64,000 nucleotides of DNA from Siphonodentalium dalli (taxonomy: Eukaryota > Mollusca > Scaphopoda > Gadilida > Siphonodentaliidae), in contig CP136069.1 of the NCBI GenBank assembly GCA_032622095.1, positions 168,322,394 to 168,386,393 of the forward strand, in the 5' to 3' direction. Of this stretch, positions 11,780 through 23,929 are shown in pieces. Every line of letters begins with the position of its first letter. Position 1 is the stretch's first letter. The notes beneath the pieces are model-generated. The model did no database searches. It was given only the letters and a program-made list of their open reading frames with translations, and was not told the DNA's origin. Both the position numbers and the translations under genes were made by a program.

Positions 11780-12988
11780 TGACTTATACAATGGTGGAAT
11801 AATGTTAAGACTATCTGTCAAAACACCAGCTGAACCTACCAGCTATGAATGTAAATTCAAAGATGATTGTGGTGCTGCTATGAAATTAATTTGTGAGCTG
11901 TTCAAGTCTGTGGATCCTCTAACTACAGTTCAAAGTTCAAGTTCAAAAGCTTTATTTATTAAGTCAGGCATTTTAAATTACAAACATGAGCATTAAGCTC
12001 TTAACTGACTTGTAAAATAATGAATATGTACATAAATAGTAACGTGAATAAAACACAACCTATCTGAAAAATAAATTACATGTATATTAGCTAAAACATT
12101 GTAAAAGACGAATAAAATCACTGAGGACAGGTAGCCCTGACTCGATCAAAAGCGTAAGACACAAATTTGTATATTCATATACGGCACAGTAATGTGCACA
12201 ACGAGTCCATATTTCATTCCTGGATAACACGTTTTGTTCCATTCAGAGATACCAGACCAGAGAGTGGGGATTAAAATACAAAACATATACATATAATTAG
12301 GATATCATACAGGCACTGCATTTACATTTAAAACCATTCCAGGTTTCTAACATATATTCAAAGTCTTTCATCGTCTCTGCGGTTATGCATGACTCTGGAA
12401 GAGAATTCCACACTTTAGGTGCCATGAATCTAAACGAGCTTAAACCGAAAGTAGTAGTATCAGGTGATGGCAGTTCCAGAGTCTCAGAATTTCTAAAAAG
12501 AGTATGAACTATGTTTAAGTTTCACCAGGCAGTCCAAATAGGAAGGAGTGCTAATGTCCTTCTTTAGTATTTTGAAAACTGTGAGTGCCATAAGTCTAAG
12601 TCTTTGGAGATGTAGATGCTCACAGTTTGCAAGCTTTAGGAGAAAGTCACAATCAGATGTGTAGTCATTATAGATACAACGAAAGGCTGTCTCCTGAATT
12701 TTCTCCAGCCTGTCGGTAGAAGACACTGCAGAAATGCCAGGTAAGAGGGCAGTAATTAAAATTTGAGAGGATGAAAGATTTGAAGATACATTTTTTTGCC
12801 TGAGAGGGTCAGCATATGTTCAAGTCTCTTTAAGACATTTAGCTGCCTTGATGCCTTTGCACATAGCGAATCAACGTGAGTGTTAAACGTCAACTTACAG
12901 TTCAGAGTTATACCGAGTAATTTCACTTCCTCGATACATGGGATAAGATGTGAAGCATTTATGCCAGTTATAGATTTACTTTTGGGAC
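11780..12988 (-). pseudogene. LINE 3' end: RT C-terminus and 3' UTR, decayed
   Basis: On the minus strand, from about 12985 to 12305, the conceptual product matches the C-terminal part of APE-type non-LTR reverse transcriptases in order. First comes VKLLGITLNCKLTFNTHVDS, then ASRQLNVLKRL, then DRLEKIQETAFRCIYNDYTS (12493-12726 frame), LRLMALTVFKIL, SFRFMAPKVWNSLPES and finally a W-x-G-x(2)-C-x-C-x(2)-C ending near 12320. At least one frameshift (near 12490) and loss of the upstream polymerase core make it non-functional. The sequence down to about 11780 is presumably its 3' UTR. Known: this layout is typical of Jockey/CR1-like LINEs. The fragment ends exactly where the large palindrome begins (12989). 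Confidence 0.7.
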
Positions 12989-14703
12989 CTAATAAAAACT
13001 AACAAAAATACAAAAAACAACAGCCATGGATGACCAAAGGCCTATTTCTGTCAATAGAAAAGGAAAATTATATAGAAAACAATTGAGGTATCTAACAGGC
13101 ATCAATATGGAAAATTACAAAAATTACTGCCGATACCTTAATCGCGTCAAAATATATCTGAAAAGAGAGTATTATAAGAGTAGGCTACAAGTGTATAAAC
13201 GTAATATGAAGATCACATGGGATATTCTGAGGGAATTTATCTGGCATACAAGTAAAAAAATTGATTAACCGAAAACCGAAAAGAGTTCTATAATATGGTG
13301 AGCAATGTGAAAAATAAGATTAGTAAGGATAACAGTGGAATTCTTAAGGAAACTAAGTGAAATATCTGCACCCCTATCCCACCTAATAAATCTGGGTGTT
13401 GTTCCTATGACATTAAAATAGCTAAATTATACCATTATTCAAATCTAATAAAAAAACTCTAGTTGAAAATTATAGTCCGATCAGTATACTTCCAATATTT
13501 TCAAAGGTACCAGAGAAAGTCGTCTACAGTCATTTAACGGAATTGTTATGATACATTTTACATTCAACAATATGGGTTTCGTAAAGGTCGCTCCACTGTA
13601 CATCCCATAATTAAACTTCTATAAATGATATAGCTAGTAATACTGATAAGAAAACTAAGGACTGTACACAAGCTACTTTTATTGACTTTTCAAAGGCTTT
13701 TGATGCGATAAACCAAGATATACTCTTAACTAAACTGTAATACTATTAGGGTTAATGTTAAAAACTGGTTTCAAAGCTACATAAATGACAGGATGCAATT
13801 TGTAGACCTTGCATTATCAGTCTCCTCAAAGCGGCACAACACGATTTGGGTGCTTCAAGGTTTTCTACTCGCGCCAATACTTTTTCTAATATATGTCAAT
13901 GGTATACACAAAAGTACAAAATGTCTATTTGAAAGTGACACAACAGGATATACATCTCATCATGATATAACGTATCTTTTTTCCATACCAATGCTCAATT
14001 AAATTGCTTAAATGATTGGTGTAAGGCAAATAAGCTTTCACTAAACACCAAGTATAGCATTATTCAACCAGCAGCCGGTAAACATACTTCAAATAATCAC
14101 CATCTTATAATAAATGGTAATCAAAAATAGAAAGAATACGCACCAATTATCGAGAGTCCATATTCGAATTCCTTGGTATTCATATCGGTGAACATTTAAA
14201 ATGTTGAACACAATGTAGCTATTAACTCAACAAGAATAGCTTTAGCGCTATATGCCATTAATCGTGTAAAATAAATACTTCCGCAAAAAGTATGCACATG
14301 TTATATAATTCTCTTATTCAAAGTCATATAATGTATGGTATTGAAATTTTTGGCAATGCTAAAACCGTCTATAAACTGATTGTACTACAGAAAAAAGCTA
14401 TCCGAACTATCCACAACGTAAGATACAATAGCCACACAGACTCGCTATTTAAACTTAGAAGTTGGAAAGATTCTAAAAATTAAGGACATGTACAAAATTA
14501 AATGTTATCAATTCAAGCTTGATTGGTTAAATAATATTTTACCCAGCCCACGTTTGGACGCTTACAATAAATATAATAATCAAACAATGATAAGTGAACA
14601 AACTGGAAATATTCACGGAATTATGGCTAGAACCACATTTACTGAAAATCTACCGCCACATATCATCCCAAAACAATGGCAAGTAGTTGACATAAATTTA
14701 CAA
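12989..14703 (+). pseudogene. LINE reverse transcriptase fragment, left palindrome arm
   Basis: In several frames the plus strand encodes an APE-type non-LTR reverse transcriptase: a linker ORF (13026-13268, MDDQRPISVNRKGKLYRKQL), then NYSPISILPIFSK (about 13467), the RT motif A region ATFIDFSKAFDAIN (about 13672), QGFLLAPILFLIYVNGI (about 13857) and the post-RT segment YGIEIFGNAK ... LQKKAIRTIHNVRYNSHTDS (14292-14483). The catalytic YADD region reads as a degraded FESDTTGYTS, and stops and frameshifts break the frame throughout. The endonuclease domain is absent because the palindrome boundary cuts the element. The 3' end is displaced by the 1.2-kb insertion at 14704. Confidence 0.8.
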
Positions 14704-15902
14704 TTCTCCATGAACCCCGTCACCCCGCATATCAACACCCTATACACCGGGGAAAACAACAAACAAATCAGTATGGTATACTGGCGATGCTACCTTTAAT
14801 GTTGCTATGTGTACTTATAACTTATAACTTCACAATATCCATTTTCTTACTACATCTCTCTCAACAGAAACACAACCACTTGTATCATGAATACACAATA
14901 CAGTATGTTCGTGCCATGAAGCACAGAACGGCCGCTTAACGGCTCCACCGGGCAAAACATTATGCCCAATACTCGATTTTTACCGGTCAACAGTGGTGAC
15001 CCATATCTCGGCACAGAACGCCAGAGGGCACAGAACGCCAGAAGGCACATAACGCCAAACGGCACATAACGCCAGAACGACACATAACGCCATAACGGTA
15101 CATAACGCCAATCACAAGCGTATGTATCTCCAGAATACAGCCCTCGCCGAACACTGAGCACATATCCGTGCAGAAATTATGAATACCTGTTATCACCTTC
15201 AAATGACTGCGTAACAGACGCTGAACCTGAACTGATAACAGACCTGCCGATATATAAATATCTAATTTCAGGAATTACTTGCGCACATGACGTCATTCCT
15301 CCAACATAGTCATCGATGATCTACTAACGAATACATTTATTTAACCATGCACTGAATTTCATGTGTTCACACCGAATCCAGGTAAACCAAACATAATGGA
15401 TCCTGCAAACACTTCGATCCTAGGTGGAACAATTTTACCGGTTCTGTTGCACTGGAACCGAAGAACTTCCAAGCTGATGAAGGCTATTTTAATCCTCCAT
15501 CATTCCAAAGTAGGGCACGAATCGCCAGAAACACGCAGATTTCTCCGCGGTTTGCAATCATCAGACAATATGTACATGAAGTCTGAACATAAACGAATCA
15601 TATTAGTGAATTCATTCTGAACTCAACCGCCATAGATATAGATATATAACAATCTGCAAAAAATTTCATATACCTTAGTATACAAAATTTTGAAATAAAT
15701 ATGGCGTCCGAACAACCTGGTCGATCTGCCCCAAGAGACCGAATGACGTTGACACATTCCTATTTATACCCCGACACTTCGGGACTTTCCGTAGTACTCC
15801 GTACACATTGTACAGTTATCACCCTTGATATGCTCACATTCCATACCATTGAGAAAACATTTTCCGCCTAATTCAGTTCCTTCAAACGTCGGAAAAGATA
15901 TT
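14704..15902. mobile_element. 1.2-kb insertion present only in the left palindrome arm
   Basis: The right arm reads directly from ACATAAATTTACAAT into CCCTTATGTCACGTACC. The left arm has about 1.2 kb between these two strings. The inserted text begins near TTCTCCATGAACCCCGTCAC and ends near GGAAAAGATATTC. It carries a short array at 15013-15115 and no ORF resembling a transposase (15363-15620 plus is open but unrecognised). No clear terminal repeat or long target duplication is visible, so its class is unknown. Alternatively the right arm lost it. Confidence 0.65.
15013..15115. repeat. Short tandem array of GCACATAACGCCAnAnnG
   Basis: About six imperfect units of 16-18 bases follow each other: GCACAGAACGCCAGAGG, GCACAGAACGCCAGAAG, GCACATAACGCCAAACG, GCACATAACGCCAGAACG, ACACATAACGCCATAACG and GTACATAACGCCAATC. 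The array lies inside the left-arm-specific insertion. Its translations on the minus strand (WRYVPLWRYV-like) are not real proteins. Confidence 0.7.
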
Positions 15903-17808
15903 CCCTTATGTCACGTACCAACTTTAAACGCCAGGTTACAATATAATTAATCGAGTCTTACCTTGAAAAAGTTGAATGTAAAAACTTATATTGTCAAGAT
16001 TGCTACCCAGGCGTCTTGTCATGAGGTAGTTGTATCATTCATAACACTAACATATCACAGGAAACTGATATTTGATTTGACACTTGTTCTGTCTCATCAT
16101 TTTAATGTTCATTAATCATTTTCATTAACTTGTATAACTTCTGTACAGCAATAATTATTAGCCAATGATATTTCAGCTTTACGTCGGTGTTGATAACAGT
16201 TGCAATACCATATGAGCACATGTTTAATTTGATTGTATGACCACTGTCCGGTGGAGCTCGGAGCCAGAAAGGAATTTATTTTTTGGGCGATGCAGGAAGA
16301 CGACCAGGGCCCTGTATTATAGATTTCCAATAGCCGTGTTTGAACACGCGAACAGCGTTCGTCGGTAATTTCCTAGTCTTGTAAAGCTAGACGTGTGTTC
16401 TATAGTACTCGAGCAATTGTATTGTTGTAAATTATTTGCATTGGATATTGTAATTTAACAATAGGCGATTACCCTTTTTCACACCATACATCGTTGTGAC
16501 CTGACTTATATAATATTCTGGGAGAGCCATTCTGTAACTGGGATTCATTTCAGCAGCAAGCTGCTCGGTTTTTGTGGTGAATGGAGTGTCCCAACGCTGC
16601 ATCTTTTTGTTATTCTATAGTACTCGAATTGTCTAACTTCGGGAAAAACAAGAACTTACTTGACGGGCTGATAAATTACCAACTTACGGGGTTCCATACT
16701 ACAGAAATAACACAAATCGGGTAGAACACGATGTTAACATTACAAGTATACGAGGCTGAATTAGTGGAAACGCGTGCGAATGTCGATATGTCGGATTATC
16801 GCTTGGTGTATTGCGCACTCATGCATTAACCCTTTGTCGACGTGCGAAGTTTCACGGGGTCAATACAATCGTAGTCATATTGGGATGATGGGTTCAAATT
16901 ACGCATGGGCGTAGATAGAAATATTTTGAGATGGGGTTCATAAACAGAGACAAATTGGCTTTGATGAATAAGGGTTTCCACATAAATTATGTTGTGACAG
17001 GGGCGATTCTCACCCAATTACTCAACAATTGGGAATTCCATGCAGGGACGTGTCGATGGGTGTTGGCGCATCACCATAATCTTCGTCCCAAAGTTCGTGA
17101 TGATTGATTTATGGAGTTAAATGGCAATTAGTTGAGAAGTTTTGATCGGTTAGAATTGTTGGTTTGGGGATTTCTCTAAGAGTTGGTAATCTTGAGTAAC
17201 CATTGTAGATTTTCAACCGAATGGGGTGCAAATATAGTTTTCCGGACATAATATCTGGTTCAGGGAGGAGGTGCACTCGGGCAGCGGAGACCTTACATGT
17301 GAATGTTACCGCGATTCCATGGTAGAAAATGGCACTGAATTTGAAAATTAAGACTGGAGAATAGGTTGTAATCATTACAATGGCTAAATTGTCCAGCTAA
17401 TGTAACTGCAAATTATACTTTATACCACTAGTATGATGTTTTCCTACATTCAGTGTAATTTTGGTTGCTAAATCTAAGTTTCTCCTTAAACAAAATGTTA
17501 CACCGACCCTTTGGAAAATATACTTGAAATATATATTTTCACCCTTTTAACTTGGAAATATTTTTATCAGTCTATTATCTCCGGCAATTCAGTTTGTTTT
17601 CAATTACATTGTACATGTACATGTATCGAAATCGTACGTATACGACAACCAGTTAAAATTTCCCTGATCAATCTGACACTATAATCACCATGTGTAGGTT
17701 TTTCTGTCGTTGGGGTTTATTTGTGATCACTCTATCCGTCTCTATCCCTTTGTGTTCGTACATACATCGTTAAATATATTTGACATACAAGGGAAGTCAT
17801 GAAAAGCT
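15903..17808. repeat. Left palindrome arm, unclassified portion
   Basis: Paired with 22019-23920. No domain is recognisable. Open frames at 16112-16330, 16826-17017 and 17109-17375 (minus) recur in the right arm only because the whole arm does. The two copies of 17109-17375 differ by an indel near the end, which argues against selection on a protein. Confidence 0.5.
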
Positions 17809-20800
17809 ATATATATATATATATATATATACTAGCAGGGTTACCCGGCGTTGCCCAGGTTAATGTTATTTGAAACCCTCTGCATGCTGTGGATATTGGT
17901 TGGGAATAGAGAATACTCTTGCTCAAAGTGCTACACGTATTGTCATAAATTGTATATTCAAATAGCATCACAAAACATGATTATTACAGTCATGGAATAT
18001 AAGTAGTAGCTCACCTTGTCAATTGTCATTTTGTGTATCGCGATTAATCCGTTCCACCAATAATGAAGTATTTATTTATTTCCAAATGCGTACACTTCAT
18101 ACGTTATAATATGATACATGAACATCATAAACACATTAGTTCGCAAAAATAAAAGACGACAATTGGGGTTTACATATAGAGATGTATCAATCAATCTAGT
18201 GGGCTGGACTAAGTTCTTGCGGACACCTGGCTATCATTATCATATCTCCATGAAGATACAGATGTTTAAAAGAAATTTCCAGGTGCTCCTCTGTTCATGG
18301 TGCTATATATTGGCTAACTATTCTCAGTTTAAAAGAAATATTGCTGCGCACGTATATTAGCTACCAGACACAGAGCGAGATTTTGAGTTGTTTATGTCAG
18401 TCGATGAGTCTGTTCTAATTCCGCTGTATCGGGCAGATATACCCTTGTCAGATGTCAGTATTGGAGGATCCTGAAAAGTCATGTGCTACTGACTGCGTTT
18501 TCTTTAATTTCAGAAGAAAATATATTTGACTGCACATCGTGACCACTATTTTTGAACAGGCCTTCGACACATTTCCATATCTCTTGACAAATTGTAACTT
18601 TATTGTGGAAACTGTATTGAATGGAACTGACTCAATTGTGTTATAATATATATGCAATCCTATGACGGTTCGATGTCTCTCAGTTTGCAAGAATATATGT
18701 ATCTCTTAATAGAATGATAAATAAACGTTTAATGCTTCTTTTATGTATCTCTTTTTGCTAGCTCATTATGTGAATGCCCTGATTGCCATCCCCAAATAAA
18801 TATGACAGTTGAGAAGATATAAGTGTTCAAGTGACTTAATTGGGTCACCATTTGTCAAGATTGTGAAATGTGAATGCCCAAAACTCCTTTAAATGATATG
18901 GAGATGGCCTGGGTGACTATATATAATTTATAGGTGGATATCGGCGAATAGAAATATTATCAATGATAGTGCATATCCTCTCGCCATCCGTGACGTGTAT
19001 GAATTTGGTGGAAATTAGTGCTAAATATATAGCTTTTGCTACTTTTGACATATTTAAACCGCGCCCATTAGAGTCATGGATGCATGATATAATGGAGATG
19101 ATTATATATAGGTTTGGTGGTAATCAGCAACTAAACAAATTCTGAGAATAGTTATGACCCCACATCTGTCACCCAAACGACAGCAATTTGGCGTCTTTAA
19201 ATCACACGATTATAATCCTCGTATCATAGAGAAGAACAATATAATAATTTGGTGGAAATCTGCACTTAAAATAGTTTATTAAATCAATTGTTGATGCCCT
19301 ACCCCTGGAACGCTGACTCGAACAGCGCCATGTCGCGGGGGTGGTGATTATGTATGCGTTTGGTGGAAATCGGTGACAAACTAATTCACCATATTTTTTT
19401 AATTTTGCCGACCTCCCCCTTTTCTTCCCCTGACACGAACAGCGTCACTTTAGAAAATTTTAACCCGCACCATTATCTTCCGAGTAAATAATTACCCCTC
19501 TTAGAACGCCTTGGTGCCATCGCGATTGTACCGCGTAAAGTTATATATGGAACGCATAGACAGACAGAAAGACAGACAGCACGATTTGATTTCTCGTATC
19601 ATTTGAGAAGAACGTGTCTGAGTTTGGTAATTGAGATTAGAGATGCATATATATGAAATTGGTCTAATGGTGTGTCTTAAATCCGTCAAAGTGGCCTCAT
19701 TCGAGTCACGGGTGCATTGGAAGGGAGAGGGGCACCAAAATTGATACACAATTTTTTTTAGCGCCAATTTCCACCAAATTGGTACACGTTCTTATCCATG
19801 ATACGTGGAATCTTATCGTGTGATTTAAAGACGCCATATTGGTGCTGTTTGGATGAGAGATGGGGAGGGGATGGGGGGGGGGCACCAAATTTGATATAAA
19901 AAAAATTGTTTAGTCGCCGATTAATACCAAACTTATAAATAATCATCTTCATGATATCAGGATTGTGATTGTGTGGTTTAAGTGTGGCCATTCGACTTAG
20001 TGGTGTATAGAGGTGAGAGGGACACCAAAAATGATAACAGTATGTTTAGCGCCGATTTCCACCAGATTGATACATATTCTTCTCCGTGATACGAGGAATC
20101 TTATCGTGTGGTTTAGATACACCAAATTGGTACCCTATGGGTGAAAGATATGGGGACCTTAAATTTGATACGAATTTGTATACTCGCCAATTTTCACCAA
20201 TTTCATATATATGCATCTCTAATCTCAATTACCAAACTCAGACACGTTCTTCTCAAATGATACGAGAAATCAAATCGTGCTGTCTGTCTTTCTGTCTGTC
20301 TATGCGTTCCATATATAACTTTACGCGGTACAATCGCGATGGCACCAATGCGTTCTAAGAGGGGTAATTATTTACTCGGAAGATAATGGTGCGGGTTAAA
20401 ATTTTCTAAAGTGACGCTGTTCGTGTCAGGGGAAGAAAGGGGGGAGGTCGGAAAAATTTAAAAAATATGGTGAATTAGTTTGTCACCGATTTCCACCAAA
20501 CGCATACATAATCACCCCCGCGACATGGCGCTGTTCGAGTCAGCGTTCCAGGGGTAGGGCATCAACAATTGATTTAATAAACTATTTTAAGCGCAGATTT
20601 CCACCAAATTATTATATTGTTCTTCTCTATGATACGAGGATTATAATCGTGTGATTTAAAGACGCCAAATTGCTGTCGTTTGGGTGACAGATGTGGGGTC
20701 ATAACTATTCTCAGAATTTGTTTAGTTGCTGATTACCACCAAACCTATATATAATCATCTCCATTATATCATGCATCCATGACTCTAATGGGCGCGGTTT

Positions 20801-22018
20801 AAATATGTCAAAAGTAGCAAAAGCTATATATTTAGCACTAATTTCCACCAAATTCATACACGTCACGGATGGCGAGAGGATATGCACTATCATTGATAAT
20901 ATTTCTATTCGCCGATATCCACCTATAAGTTATATATAGTCACCCAGGCCATCTCCATATCATTTAAAGGATTTTGGGCATTCACATTTCACAATCTCGA
21001 CAAATGGTGACCCAATTAAGTCACTTGAACACTTATATCTTCTCAACTGTCATATTTATTTGGGGATGGCAATCAGGGCATTCACATAATGAGCTAGAAA
21101 AAAGAGATACATAAAAGAAGCATTAAACGTTTATTTATCATTCTATTAAGAGATACATATATTCTTGCAAACTGAGAGACATCGAACCGTCATAGGATTG
21201 CATATATATTATAACACAATTGAGTCTGTTCCATTCAATACAGTTGCCACAAAAAAGTTACAATTTGTCAAGAGATATGGAAATGTGGTCACAGTGTGCA
21301 GTCAAATATATTTTCTTCTGATATCAAAGAAAACGCAGTCAGTAGCACATCACTTTTCAGGATCCTCCAATACTGACATCTGACAAGGGTATATCTGCCC
21401 GATACAGCGGAATTAGAAAAGACTCATCGACTGACATAAACAACTCAAAATCTCGCTCTGTGTCTGGTAGCTGATATACGTGAGCAGCAACATTTCTTTT
21501 AAACTGAGAATAGTTAGCCAATATATAGCACCATGAACAGAGGAGCACCTGGACATTTCTTTTAAACATCTGTATCTTCATGGGGATATGATAGCCAGGT
21601 GTCCGCAAGAACTTAGTCCAGCCCACTAGATTGATTGATACATCTCTATATGTAAACCCCAATTGTCGTCTTTTATTTTTGCGAAATAATGTGTTTATGA
21701 TGTTCATGTATCATATTATAACGTATGAAGTGTACGCATTTGGAAATAAATAAATACTTCATTATTGGTGGAACGGATTAATCGCGATACACAAAATGAC
21801 AATTGACAAGGTGAGCTACTACTTATATTCCATGACTGTAATAATCATGTTTTGTGATGCTATTTGAATATACAATTTATGACAATACGTGTAACACTTT
21901 GAGCAAGAGTATTCTCTATTCCCAACCAATATCCACAGCATGCAGAGGGTTTCAAATAACATTAACCTGGGCAACGCCGGGTAACCCTGCTAGTATATAT
22001 ATATATATATATATATAT
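17809..22018. repeat. Inner palindrome core bounded by (TA)n and a shared motif
   Basis: At 17809-17832 a (TA)n run is followed, reading inward, by ACTAGCAGGGTTACCCGGCG. The exact mirror, motif then (TA)n, lies at 21973-22018. The 4.2-kb core may therefore be one older inverted element around which the larger palindrome extends. Many invertebrate repeats begin with a similar (TA)n-ACTAGC...ACCCGGC string, but I cannot assign the family. Within the core, 18118-18360 plus corresponds to 21357-21707 minus, and 18448-18690 minus to 21165-21383 plus. None resembles a known protein. Confidence 0.55.
18950..20930. repeat. Diverged ~140-170-bp repeat units at the palindrome centre
   Basis: Units share the order TTTCCACCAAATTGGTACAC, GATACGTGGAATC, ATCGTGTGATTTAAAGACGC, then CAAATTGGTGC and a G-rich tract. 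Three units lie in the unpaired spacer (about 19740-19880, 19880-20035 and 20040-20170). More, in the opposite orientation, fill both arm ends (18960-19500 and its mirror). The palindrome thus pivots inside a tandem repeat whose orientation switches. Confidence 0.6.
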
Positions 22019-23929
22019 AGCTTTTCATGACTTCCCTTGTATGTCAAATATATTTAACGATGTACGAACACAAAGGGATAGAGACGGATAGAGTGATCAC
22101 AAATAAACCCCAACGACAGAAAAACCTACACATGGTGATTATAGTGTCAGATTGATCAGGGAAATTTTAACTGGTTGTCGTATACGTACGATTTCGTTAC
22201 ATGTACATGTACAATGTAATTGAAAACAAACTGAATTGGCGGAGATAATAGACTGATAAAAATATTTCCAAGTTAAAAGGGTGAAAATATATATTTCAAG
22301 TATATTTTCCAAAGGGTCGGTGTAACATTTTGTTTAAGGAGAAACTTAGATTTAGCAACCAAAATTACACTGAATGTAGGAAAACATCATACTAGTGGTA
22401 TAAAGTATAATTTGCAGTTACATTAGCTGGACAATTTAGCCATTGTAATGATTACAACCTATTCTCCAGTCTTAATTTTCAAATTCAGTGCCATTTTCTA
22501 CCATGGAATCGCGGTAACATTCACATGTAAGGTCTCCGCTGCCCGAGTGCACCTCCTCCCTGAACCAGATATTATGTCCGGAAAACTATATTTGCACCCC
22601 ATTCGGTTGAAAATCTGCAATGGTTACTCAAGATTACCAACTCTTAGAAATCCCCAAACCAACAATTCTAACCGATCGAAACTTCTCAACTAATTGCCAT
22701 TTAACTCCATAAATCAATCATCAAGAACTTTGGGACGAAGATTATGGTGATGCGCCAACACCCATCGACACGTCCCTGCATGGAATTCCCAATTGTTGAG
22801 TAATTGGGTGAGAATCGCCCCTGTCACAACATAATTTATGTGGAAACCCTTATTCATCAAAGCCAATTTGTCTCTGTTTATGAACCCCATCTCAAAATAT
22901 TTCTATCTACGCCCATGCGTAATTTGAACCCATCATCCCAATATGACTACGATTGTATTGACCCCGTGAAACTTCGCACGTCGACAAAGGGTTAATGCAT
23001 GAGTGCGCAATACACCAAGCGATAATCCGACATATCGACATTCGCACGCGTTTTACTAATTCAGCCTCGTATACTTGTAATGTTAACATCGTGTTCTACC
23101 CGATTTGTGTTATTTCTGTACTATGGAAACCCCCTAAGTTGGTAATTTATCAGCCCGTCAAGTAAGTTCTTGTTTTTCCCGAAGTTAGACAATTCGAGTA
23201 CTATAGAATAACAAAAAGATGCAGCGTTGGGACACTCCATTCACCACAAAAACCGAGCAGCTTGCTGCTGAAATGAATCCCAGTTACAGAATGGCTCTCC
23301 CAGAATATTATATAAGTCAGGTCACAACGATGTATGGTGTGAAAAAGGGTAATCGCCTATTGTTAAATTACAATATCCAATGCAAATAATTTACAACAAT
23401 ACAATTGCTTGAGTACTATAGAACACAGGTCTAGCTTTACAAGACTAGGAAATTACCGACGAACGCTGTCCGCGTGTTCAAACACGGCTATTGGAAATCT
23501 ATAATACAGGGCCCTGTCGTCTTCCTGCATCGCCCAAAAAATAAATTCCTTTCTGGCTCCGAGCTCCACCGGACAGTGGTCATACAATCAAATTAAACAT
23601 GTGCTCATATGGTATTGCAACTTTTATCAACACCGACGTAAAGCTGAAATATCATTGGCTAATAATTATTGCTGTACAGAAGTTATACAAGTTAATGAAA
23701 ATGATTAATGAACATTAAAATGATGAGACAGAACAAGTGTCAAATCAAATATCAGTTTCCTGTGATATGTTAGTGTTATGAATGATACAACTACCCCATG
23801 ACAAGACGCCTGGGTAGCAATCTTGACAATATAAGTTTTTACATTCAACTTTTTCAAGGTAAGACTCGATTAATTATATTGTAACCTGGCGTTTAAAGTT
23901 GGTACGTGACATAAGGGATTGTAAATTTA

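Noticed and set aside
16112-18690. Frames duplicated in both palindrome arms taken as conserved genes
   Set aside because: They match because the whole arm is duplicated; indels between arms shift frames, and no domain is recognisable.
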